From positions 12,152,001-12,216,000 of the forward strand of contig CP075496.1 of NCBI GenBank assembly GCA_021613535.1: a stretch of DNA of 64,000 bases, read 5' to 3'. Each line of letters starts with the position of its first letter. Position 1 is the stretch's first letter. Of the stretch, positions 54,846-64,000 are shown piece by piece. Source of the DNA: Adineta vaga. Lineage: Eukaryota; Rotifera. The notes below the pieces were generated by a model. It saw only the letters and a list, made by a program, of their open reading frames with translations, did not search any database and was not told the DNA's origin. The translations under genes were made by a program, and so were the position numbers.

Positions 54846-55287
54846 AATCTAATTTTTTTTTCTAACTTTTATACTGTTAAATTTCTCTTTACTCACCTGT
54901 AGCTTTATTAAACAAGGAATCAAGCCTAGAGAAGATTATTCCATAATCATAATCAGTCTATTTTTAAGTACATTTGTTTTTTTTTACGAGAAAATCTAAT
55001 ACAGTCGACAGCTATTTTTTGAAATATGTCTCTCATGAATCACCAAATAATAATACACATTCAACTGATTCCATACGATTTAAAGTCATTTTCTTGAACA
55101 AAATTTGAATATATCTTGGTTTTATTTTCATTTATTTTATAAAGAAAATAAACTATGTTCACACTGTAAAAAAGAAAGAAAGCGAACAACACTTGACTAT
55201 GAACAAAAGATTAGTTATTTGTCTTTCTTATCTACGGTACAAGAAAAAATAATAATATCTCAGATAAATATACATACGAATTCAAAA
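54846..55287. other. Convergent spacer ZNFX1 / FHA-kinase
   Basis: About 440 bp between stop codons; AT-rich 3' UTR-like sequence. A 66-codon frame at 55105-55305 is not supported. Confidence 0.5.
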
Positions 55288-56730
55288 TTATCTTTCATTA
55301 GGTAAAGATAAATGTTTACCTGTTTGTGTATAGATAAGTTTTTGAATTCGTTCAAAACATGTATTATCACGAAACCAAGTATAACGAAATAATTGAGTCA
55401 TATCCAATCGAGCAAATGTATTCTTTTCTAAGGTTTTCATTAAAATTTCTTTTAAATCTCGTTTCGAATGTGATAATGAAGTCAATGCACGAATACCTCG
55501 CAAACGAAATGTAGTATCACCCACATAAGCATTGAGTAAAGTCATACCGAATGACCAAACCTAGCAGAAAACAAAATACAATCTTATCTCTACTATTCTC
55601 TTTATTGAATAAGTCTCATCTTACATCAGCATTTGTTGAATGTCCTGTTTGTAATAGTACTTCTGGCGCCATGAACTGTTGTGTACCGGCAATGGTTGTA
55701 TTTAAATATCTCGATGATGCATAGATATATTTTGCCACACCAAAATCACTTAATTTTGCAATTGTTTCTTTTTCATTTGACATCAGAAGAAGATTTGCTG
55801 GTTTGATATCTCGATGAACCTAAGAATGAGTGAAATCGTTCAACAAAAGTTTCATCTTTATCTTCAATTTACTATTTTAAGTCGATGTAGATAAGCTAAT
55901 GCACAGGCAATTTGATAAAAAATAAATTTACATTCATCTTCCATCATTGAATATGTCTGCTGTATTCGATCAAATAATGAACCGCCACCAGCAAATTCCA
56001 TTTCCACAAACAGATTAGATTTTTCATGAAAAACATCGAAACGTCGAAGTATACATGGATGATCAACACTACCATGAATTGATCTTAAAAATGAAATCAT
56101 TTCATAATCAAACAAGAAAATATACAGTCATTTACACTTCTCGATAGAGATATTTGGAAAATCCCGAACCAATCTGTCTTTCACATTGATCTTTATTAAT
56201 GATTTTAATAGCACGACGAACTTGTGTTACAGATGAAATCGCTTTATAGACATTAGCAAATGAACCTGAGCCAAGTAGATTGCCTTTCAAGTATCGTTCA
56301 TCAAGATGAATTACATTGAATAAACCAGACAAACGAATAAATCGATAAGCATGATTTTCTTTCAAAGCAAGTGATCTAAAGAGATATGTACGTATAAATA
56401 AACTATACTTTCAACTTACATTATATGTTCATGATTTTCTAAAGAGATTTTTGATTGATGAATAAGTTCACCATCGATATAACAACCATTTCTACTAATA
56501 TCATGAAAAATTATTGTTCGACCATTATTAATACATTCGATCATGAAATGTTTGGAACTTAAATGAATAAAATATTCATGTTGTCGAAGTTCAATCGAAT
56601 CAAAAACAATATCACAATCATATGGATGTCGACCAATTGTATATGAAGATTTGGTTAGAATTTGACGAGGATAAAGTGTATTAATTGGTTCTAAATAACC
56701 CCATGGAAGTGAACTCATTGAAAAATTCAA
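55288..56730 (-). CDS. FHA-domain Ser/Thr protein kinase, CHK2-like
   Basis: Minus-strand exons 56730-56420, 56375-56136, 56083-55873, 55819-55625, 55560-55288, 409 aa. Residues ~20-110 form an FHA phosphothreonine-binding domain ('SYTIGRHPYDCDIVF', 'SSKHFMIE', 'DISRNGCYIDGELI'). The kinase domain has glycine loop 'LLGSGSFANVYKA', lysine 'RAIKIINK', catalytic loop 'VHRDIKPANLLL', 'LSDFGVAK', 'AGTQQFMAPEVL' and 'DVWSFGMTLLNA'. FHA plus kinase is the CHK2/Rad53/Dun1 layout, pointing to a DNA-damage checkpoint role. It is shorter than CHK2 (543 aa in human), lacks an N-terminal SQ/TQ cluster, and the C-terminal lobe is compressed. It could be a lineage-specific CHK2 paralog. All catalytic residues are present. 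Confidence 0.88.
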
Positions 56731-57579
56731 TTTTTTTTCTCAATACAAATGAAATGAAAAGAATCAACGAATTCAATGACTTAACAGAAAAGAGAAAGAA
56801 AGAAAGAAAGACTGACAATGGGAATGATCGTCCACTGACTGAATGAATGACTGACCAGTGTTGTTGCTAGAAATTGACATAAACATTTGCCAACTTTTGT
56901 CGTTCTCTTCTTCTTCATCTTAACATATACGTGTCAAGTGCGTGATAAATAATTATTTGTATAAACAATACAATGATAAACATATTGGTTTTTAAAGTTG
57001 ATTTTCATTGTAAACTCCATTTACTCATGCACGGAAGTCGAAATTAAATTTATTAGACTAAACATGACTTTTTTCTCTTTGAAATAGTTATAATTTGAAA
57101 AGAAAATTGTTTCATAGTTTCACTATCTATTTCACAGTATTTTCACGCTTCATTTTCCTTATCTGAATAGTCGTCTATCAAAACTCAATTTATCAGTGAA
57201 CAATAAGAGAAAATAATTCAAACGCTAGTTACGTCCTTGTACTAGTATCTCAATCTCTTTTTTCGATGTTTTGAGTTAGATTGTACAGCTTGAAAGATAG
57301 CGTCACAAAAGTATAAAAGGTAAAAAAAGACATGATTATACTCAAAGAACGAAGTATATACTTTACGTTTTTCCTCTGCACTATTCTTTCCATAGAATAA
57401 GTGACGAATGTGCATAGAAAAGAAAATACTGCGTGATTCTCTTATACTTCTAAAAATAATTTGCTTATTTTTCTCACATATAGTTTATATAGGTATGTTT
57501 CATGTTATTGCCAATCATACAGTAATAAAAATAGCGAGTCATCTTGTGCGACATATCATACGATTTTTTGTGTGAAAAA
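56731..57579. other. Divergent intergenic region kinase / ceramide kinase
   Basis: About 850 bp between the two ATGs. TATAAAAG at 57312-57319 may serve the ceramide kinase side, which would imply a 5' UTR of about 240 nt or a 5' UTR intron ending near 57482 (acatatag). No other feature seen. Confidence 0.45.
57312..57319 (+). promoter_or_regulatory. TATA-box-like element before ceramide kinase
   Basis: TATAAAAG, 268 nt before the ATG at 57580. Distance is long unless a 5' UTR intron is present. Confidence 0.3.
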
Positions 57580-59631
57580 ATGCCGTCTCTCTTATACTCA
57601 ACAACATGTTACGTTAAAAATGAACTTTATCATATGTCTATCTATGTTGATGATCCAGAATCAGATCCTACACAAACTCAAACAACAACAACAACAGAAT
57701 CAGCTGATTTCACATCTCCTGAAATTTCCATTGAGAATATCGATCCATCGTTAACACGAATAAAATTTGAATCAATAAATAGAAAAAAGAATATGAATGT
57801 ATCGAAAATAATTATTCTTAATCATTTACTCAACGTTCAACAAACAAAATTTAAAACAAGAAAAATTAAACGAAATTTTAATATTAGTACTGATCAAATA
57901 AATACTTTCGAAACAATATCAATTGCTGAACAATCAAAACAAACGAGTTGTACAACATTGAATAGGTCTACATCCGAAACTAACGTACCGCCTACTTCGA
58001 CCATATTACCTCGATCATTTAGTTTAAGTCGATTATTTTTTGGACAATTGAGTATAGATACCGAAGCTAATCTCGTATATAAATCAACAGTGAAAATAAG
58101 TTATATCGATGTATCAAACTCGATTCGATGGAGTGTAAAAAGATTAGAATTTGAAGTCGAATCAGAAGATGTAGCTAATGAATTATGTGTAAATTTACAA
58201 TTGTGTTTATCAACATTGACACAACGACCATCTCATTTGTTAGCATTTGTTAATCCGGTTGGTGGAAAAGGTAAGTAAATTGTTTATGAAAAGATTGAGA
58301 AGTATATGTGTAAAATCTTTGATTTAGGACGAGCACCAAATGTATTTGAGAAGAAAGTTTTACCGATATTCAAAGAAGCAAATATCATTGTTGATTCAAT
58401 TTGTACAGAACGAGCAAATCATGGACGAGATTATATATTAAATGAAGATTTAAGTGCTTATGATGGTCTCATTTGTGTAGGTGGTGATGGTATGTTTGCT
58501 GAATTGTGTCATGGTCTACTATTACGTACATCGCGCGAAGCAAATTTAAATATTGATGATCGACGAGTGAACATTATTCGACCAGATTTAAAAATAGGAA
58601 TTGTGCCAGCAGGCTCAACAGATGCTGTTGTTTATAGTACTACGGGTTTAAATGATCCAGTGACTAGTGCATTGCAGATTATTGTTGGTGAATCACTTCT
58701 AGTTGACATTGCAACAGTAAGTGAATAGTTTGTTGTTGATGAATTAATCATATGGGTAGTTTTAAGGTACATAACGAGAAAGGATTTGTACGTTTTCTAG
58801 CAACAATGTTAGCCTATGGATTCTTTGGTGATATTATTCATCAGTCAGATAAATGGCGTTTTTTAGGTCCATTAAGATATGATGTATCTGGTTTTTGTCA
58901 ATTCGTTCTTAATAGATCTTATCATACTGAATTAACAATTACATTACCATCTAATGATTCATCACAAATCAGTCAAGAGCAAACGTTGACATCATCTGTT
59001 GCATTGGATTCAACAACACATAACCACAATCAAGGAAATAATTCAACGGAAGTAATTCAAAATTTAATTGCTCCAGCATTAGCATTTTGTCATAAAAATT
59101 GTGTAACATGTGCTTCAATAGATAAAAACAATCCTAATAGAGTTCAATCATCATCACAAATGAAACTACAAGGAAGATATACAACAATTAATTGTCTTAA
59201 TATGCCTTGTCGATGTGCTAAAAGTAAATTTGGAATGTCCCCATTCGTACATTTAGGTACATTGAATTATGATTATTGAAATTCAAGATTGATTGACTAT
59301 TTTAGGTGATGGAACATTTGATTTAATTTTGGTTAAACGTTCTTGGCAAACAGGTTTTCTTCGTTTTCTTTGGCAAGTTGCGAATGATGGTCGATCTATT
59401 GAAGATTTACCTAATGTTGAACGCTATCGTGTTAGTGAAGTTCTTATTCATCCAATGCATACTGATCACATACGTCTTGGTAATTGGGCATGTGATGGAG
59501 AACTTATATCAGGTACTGAAATTCAAATTCGTATACATCGTCAAGCACTCCATCTCTTTGCTTCGGGTATACAATTCGACAATGTCGGAAGAAATAATCC
59601 AATTAGAAAAACTTCAACTAATATTGTTTAA
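57580..59631 (+). CDS. CERK: Ceramide kinase
   Basis: Phosphorylates ceramide to ceramide-1-phosphate at Golgi/plasma membranes, using a DAGK-type catalytic domain. Exons 57580-58270, 58328-58716, 58767-59256, 59306-59631; 631 aa against about 537 in human. The extra length is in a poorly conserved, Thr/Ser-rich N-terminus. Conserved pieces: 'RPSHLLAFVNPVGGKGRAPN', nucleotide-binding 'YDGLICVGGDGMFAELCHGL', 'LKIGIVPAGSTDAVVYST', 'VTSALQIIVGESLLVDIAT', 'MLAYGFFGDIIHQSDKWRFL', 'LRYDVSGF', a Cys cluster ('CHKNCVTC', 'CLNMPCRCAKS'), 'FVHLGDGTFDLILVKRSWQT', 'NWACDGELI' and 'LHLFASGI'. All introns keep frame. The ATG at 57580 is chosen because it opens the frame that runs into conserved sequence; a start at 57619 is possible. 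Confidence 0.95.
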
Positions 59632-60031
59632 CTTAAAATTATCCTATGCAAAGCAGTGAAATAGTTTCTTTTTTGATGATTGTATTTTCTTCTCCAAAAC
59701 GAAGTTGTCATAATAAAAATTAAAGTAAGTAACAAAGTTACACATTTCTTTAGAGAACATATTTGTATCATCCATCGTGACATAAAGACTTTCATAAAAC
59801 CAAGAAAGAAGAAAATATATAACAAGTGAAAGTCTTTTGCTGATGACATATTAACAGAGAATTGATCGAGAAGAAATGTAATGACTAATCAGAATAACAA
59901 TGCATAGATATAATTGACTCATTACATGTCTTATTATTGTCATCGGAGCAAAATTTCCAAGAAAATAAACAAATATATTGACGAATATTATGAGATATTT
60001 GTTTTTTTTTAGAGAGAGAAAAAATATCTAT
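59632..60031. other. Convergent spacer CERK / small minus-strand gene
   Basis: Exactly 400 bp of AT-rich 3' flanking sequence. No coding segment or RNA gene recognised. Confidence 0.45.
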
Positions 60032-60296
60032 TTAGTTAATATCAATATCAACACGAATTTGTAGACCAGCAGCTAGTGTTCCAAACGAAAATAAATATGG
60101 AAAACTGAAAAAGGCGAAGAAAACAAAGTTCTTTTCAGATAAGAATATGTTTTGTTTTGTCTTACATAATAGCAGCTTTCCAAGCTAACGCAAAAAGAAA
60201 TCGAAAACACCGTGTCATTATTGATTGTACATGAGTATATGTTTGTGAATGTGAAGATGTCAAAAGTAATGTTTTCAAACTTAACATCATGTACAT
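60032..60296 (-). CDS. Small 67-aa hydrophobic protein, two exons
   Basis: Minus-strand exons 60296-60166 and 60104-60032. The donor (GTAAGA) and acceptor (CTTTTTCAG) are good, and splicing keeps the frame. The N-terminal half is Ser/Thr/Leu rich with few acidic residues; residues ~31-57 are hydrophobic ('CFRFLFALAWKAAI', 'FPYLFSFGTLAAGLQI'), and it ends 'RVDIDIN'. This could be a small mitochondrial or ER membrane protein, but no family is recognised. An acceptor-like ctttttag immediately before the ATG suggests a noncoding first exon. It lies head-to-head with the calcium-sensor gene, 240 bp from its ATG. Confidence 0.5.
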
Positions 60297-60482
60297 TGAT
60301 CTAAAAGAAAACAAAAATCATGTATCATCGATAGATCATACGGTAAAATCAATCTAACCTATCTGACTCAGACACCTACGTATCCTTGGCTAATATGACT
60401 GATAACGCTAAGAAGAACGGATGCTATTATCTGTTTTCTCAGATATTTCTCTGACATTATTAATCATCAGAATAAACAAGAG

Positions 60483-60490
60483 TATAAATA
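60483..60490 (+). promoter_or_regulatory. TATA-box-like element before calcium-sensor gene
   Basis: TATAAATA lies 54 nt upstream of the ATG at 60537, similar to the spacing at 192/241. Core promoter role is inferred. Confidence 0.45.
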
Positions 60491-60536
60491 CAAGATGTTG
60501 TCTATAGTACTGTAGCTATTCGAATACACTGAGATT

Positions 60537-61772
60537 ATGGGAAATCTACATCCAGCTCGTAATGAACGACCAGAATTAAATGAACGTGAATTATCTTATA
60601 TTATTCTTCATACTCATTTTACACGAAAACAAATAGATCAATTCTATATTCGTTTTCTTACTTATTATCCACGTGGTTATGTCAATTTCGAACAATTTTG
60701 TCAACTTTATTCAGATGAATTAGAACATTTACATAATTCTCGACCATTACTCAAACGATTATTTCATCATATCGATACAGATAAAGATGGTCAATTAAAT
60801 TTTAAAGAAATCTTATTTTTCAAAGCAATTAGTATGCCAGAAAGTGATATTGATGAAAAATTTCGATGGATTTTTTTTCTCTACGATACAAATCAAGATC
60901 ATCAAATAGATAAATATGAATTTCTTCATCTATGTCATTTCGCATACAATATTCATGGAAAATTCTTAACAAAAACTCGACTAAATGAATTCAATTCTTT
61001 CTTCAAAACATTCGATATCGATGGTGATCAACGTTTAAATTGTAAAGAATTTACTCAATTATGTAAAACATGTACTGATCTACTTGAATTAATAACACCT
61101 ATGTTTAACAGTACAAAATGGAATTCTAAAGTATGTAGAATTTCTTTTATGATGCTAACGATCTAATGTTTAATTCTATTTTAGAAAGATGATCATCTAC
61201 CAATATTTCTAACGTCAACAAATGAATTGACTTCGAATAGAATAGAATATCTAATGAAACGAACAAAATTTACTCGTGAACAAATTTTACATTATTATGA
61301 AATCTTTCAATCACGTTGTCATGCAGGTCGATTATCAAAACATGAATTTGTAAATTTTTATCAAAAATTACTACGATCGAATTCAGCAGAAACTTATTGT
61401 GAATTTCTATTTGGTGCTTTTGATAGTCTATTTCATGATGGTTTCATCCAATTTGATGAATATCTCATTGCTATTTACATTCATAGTAATTCGAGTACAG
61501 CACATGAAAAACTTGAATGGCTCTATAATGCTTATGATCGGAATGGAGATGGATTTATTACTTATCATGAAATGAATCAAATTGTTCATGCACTTTTTAT
61601 TTTCTATGATATTGATCGAGAAAAACGTAGTGTCGCTTATGTTGCCTATGAAATCATGTCAATATTAGATTTAAATGATGATGATAAAATATCCAAACAA
61701 GAATTTATGAATATGTTGAAAGATAAAGAACTTACTAGTTTTTTGGCACCATCATTTGTAAAACAAAATTAA
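60537..61772 (+). CDS. Double neuronal-calcium-sensor-like EF-hand protein
   Basis: Exons 60537-61130 and 61185-61772, 393 aa, twice the usual NCS length (~190). Each half is an NCS/recoverin/frequenin-like module. Module 1 begins 'MGNLHPAR', a likely N-myristoylation start, then 'THFTRKQIDQFYIRFL', EF loop 'DTDKDGQLNFKE', 'DEKFRWIFFLYDTNQDHQID' and 'FDIDGDQRLNCKEF'. Module 2 repeats the pattern: 'RTKFTREQILHYYEIFQSRC', a degenerate loop 'FHDGFIQFDE', 'HEKLEWLYNAYDRNGDGFIT' and 'LDLNDDDKISKQEF'. The only intron lies in phase 0 almost exactly between the modules. Canonical loops are the second of module 1 and the third of module 2; others deviate (Q or H at the glycine position). It probably binds Ca2+ at membranes; partner unknown. 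Confidence 0.88.
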
Positions 61773-62286
61773 AATAATGTAATGTAATGTCAAATCAAAA
61801 GATAAGATGAGAAGAGAAGAAAAAAAAGCTATTTCAATATCGTTATTATGATTTGTTGAATATGTAAACGAATCAAATTTGATTCGATAGATGTCACTAT
61901 GAAAAGTCTGTTCTCAGCTTTGACACCTCGATAATTTTCCATTATTTATACAAATATTTTCTCGTTTTTTTCTGTATTTATTGTGATTCACGGTATTAAT
62001 AAATAACTTCATATAGTTTTACTTTTATTTTCATCATTCGAAATTTGTACACTGATACAAAAGATATACGAAGCATGACGACAAGAAAATGTAGAAATCG
62101 ATAGAAGGAAAAGAGAGAGAGAGAGAGGGAGCATCTTAGTATATTATTGTCGTTTTTCTCTTCGCTACACCAGTCGGTGTGGGCTTGCTTTAAATCAAGG
62201 TAAACTAAAAAAACTATATATGTTCTCTTTGTTATTTATTGGCATAAATCGAATTTCTGTTTGAACATATTGTGTATTCTTTAGAT
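61773..62286. other. Spacer and likely 5' UTR intron of ABAT
   Basis: About 510 bp. A GA run near 62113-62128 is followed by a more complex segment ending in 'aatcaag' before GTAAAC at about 62201. An acceptor (tctttag) ends 2 nt before the ABAT ATG. This pattern suggests a noncoding first exon and a ~85-nt intron, or a trans-splice acceptor. Confidence 0.45.
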
Positions 62287-64000
62287 ATGAAAGCTACACG
62301 TCTTTTTTATGCTCGAAATCTTCTTCATACTCGTACGCAATGTCGAGGTTTGTTAACGATGATAATAGAATGAAATTGAACGATTTATTTATTTAGGAAA
62401 CAGTATTCTTAGTCAAGAACCATCTGGACCAAAAATGAAAACACAGATTCCTGTAAGAAATTTCTAATATCTTCTTTTGTTTTCAGACAGATAAATTTCT
62501 ACTTTCTAGGGTCCAAAATCAAAACAATTCATCAATGACCTTGAGAAAACACAAGTATATTGATTAATTGAACAATCATCTTGAAATAATGTTTATTTGA
62601 TTTGTTAATACAGAATGCTTTAAGCACAATTTTTGTGCTTGACGTTGACAAATCAATTGGTAACTATGCGGTTGATATTGATGGTAATGTTATATTGGAT
62701 ATTTATGAACAAATTGCTTCTCTTGCGTTGGGTAATTTACACAACTTATTGAATTAATAATTATACCATCATCAATTCTACATCTAGGATACAATCATCC
62801 AGCTATTCAAAGAGTATTTCAAGATTCAAAAAATCTTGTATGTCATTTTTTCTGTTATGAATCCATCACACATATTTATTTTGATCTCGATTGATAGAGT
62901 CAACTTGTTAATCGACCAGCACTGGGTGTTCATCCAACACCTCAATTTATAAAACAAATTGATCATACACTTCTACCTGTAATTATTGTGACTTTCTTAA
63001 TGAAATTTTCTTTACTATTATCTAATATAGATTGCACCTAAAGGTTTAGAACATGTTCAACCAATGATGTGTGGTTCATGTTCGAATGAAAATGCATTCA
63101 AAGCTATTTTTATGTGGTATGCAAATAAATTGCGTAATGGAAAAGCATTTACGGATGAAGAAATGAAATCATCTATGCTTAATAAACCACCGGGTTCTCC
63201 AAAACTTTCATTGATGTCATTTGAAGGAGCTTTTCATGGACGAACATTTGGTAATAAATGATACATGTATGATTATCTTTAACGTATTGTGTTCTTTTTT
63301 CTTTCAGGAGCACTATCATGTACACATTCGAAACCAATTCATAAACTTGATATTCCAAGTTTTGATTGGCCTATAGCACCATTTCCACGATATAAATATC
63401 CTTTGAAAGAGAACGAACGTGAAAATAACAAAGAAGATGATAGATGTTTAGCACGTGTAAGTCTACTCTCAATCATTTTATGAACAGAATACATATAATT
63501 ATTGTGCGAGTAGATTGAAGAGTTATTTTATCAATATAAATCCAAACAAAGTCCAGTCGCTGGTGTCATTGTTGAACCAATTCAAAGTGAAGGTGGAGAT
63601 TATCATGGTAGCCCAACATTTTTTCAAAAATTACAAAAAATAACTAAACAAGTAATAAATTGACGAAAAATGAATAATTGAAAATACTGAATTGCTTTTC
63701 TAAAGAACGGTGCAGCATTATTATTTGACGAAGTTCAAACAGGTCTTGGAGCAACCGGAAAATTTTGGGCCTATGAACACTTTAATTTACCAGAAGCACC
63801 AGATGTAGTCACATTTTCGAAAAAATTTCAAACTGGTGGTTATTTTTCTAAAGCAGAATTTCAACCAAAACAGGTTTGTTTGGAAAAAAACCAACGATGA
63901 AAATCTATTTCCTAAGTTTAGCCTTATCGCATATTCAATACTTGGATGGGTGAACCATCTAAATTATTAGTGTTAGATGCTGTATTAAAAACAGTGAAAG
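62287..64000 (+). CDS. ABAT: 4-aminobutyrate aminotransferase, mitochondrial; 3' end outside window
   Basis: PLP enzyme that transfers the amino group of GABA to 2-oxoglutarate, giving succinate semialdehyde and glutamate, in mitochondria. Exons: 62287-62347, 62397-62452, 62510-62554, 62614-62731, 62788-62837, 62898-62978, 63031-63250, 63308-63456, 63514-63651, 63706-63873, and 63922 onward, about 388 residues before the window edge. The first ~20 residues are Arg-rich without acidic residues, fitting a mitochondrial transit peptide. Conserved pieces: '[20 protein letters not shown]', '[10 protein letters not shown]', '[15 protein letters not shown]' (CGSC matches the cysteines that bind a [2Fe-2S] cluster in mammalian ABAT), '[12 protein letters not shown]', '[15 protein letters not shown]', '[18 protein letters not shown]', PLP-lysine region '[12 protein letters not shown]' and '[14 protein letters not shown]'. 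Introns before 62397 and after 63873 use GTTTGT donors. Confidence 0.95.

Overview
The window looks like nuclear DNA of a small, intron-rich, AT-rich invertebrate. Genes are split by many introns of about 50-60 nt with GT..AG ends and T-rich acceptors. The protein set is metazoan: formin, MAGT1, MESD, TDP1, WDR81, IQSEC, ZNFX1, CHK2-type kinase, ceramide kinase, neuronal-calcium-sensor-like and GABA transaminase. The overall style (tiny introns, A/T-ending codons, compact genes separated by simple-repeat spacers) fits a bdelloid rotifer best. That assignment is inference; no bdelloid marker such as a spliced-leader gene or bdelloid telomere repeat was seen. No rRNA, tRNA, CRISPR array, prokaryotic operon or intact transposon was found.

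Layout. 0.2-7.0 kb: two convergent FH2-domain paralogs. 7.6-9.7 kb: MAGT1/TUSC3 subunit of oligosaccharyltransferase, with an apparent U12-type AT-AC intron, a 13-nt microexon and two duplicated alternative exons. 9.7-13.3 kb: gene-free spacer. 13.3-18.1 kb: a type I membrane protein with a leucine-rich ectodomain, a disordered minus-strand protein, and MESD. 19.4-29.1 kb: a tight same-strand series of a small two-helix membrane protein, a PBZ-finger/TDP1 fusion (with an apparent 1-nt frameshift) and a 30-exon WDR81. 29.1-32.9 kb: spacer. 32.9-40.3 kb: IQSEC Arf-GEF with a 3 kb internal intron. 40.5-45.0 kb: two minus-strand proteins without recognised family (coiled coil; disordered with repeats). 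45.0-47.7 kb: spacer holding a possible decayed gene. 47.7-54.8 kb: 19-exon ZNFX1. 55.3-64.0 kb: FHA-kinase (minus), ceramide kinase, a 67-aa minus-strand gene, a double neuronal-calcium-sensor fusion, and a 3'-truncated ABAT.

Exon models were built by hand from splice signals, reading-frame continuity and remembered family conservation. For every multi-exon model the summed coding length is a multiple of three, except TDP1, which is exactly one base short where its frame breaks, and ABAT, which runs off the window. The genes do not form one pathway; they are housekeeping and signalling genes sharing a gene-dense segment.
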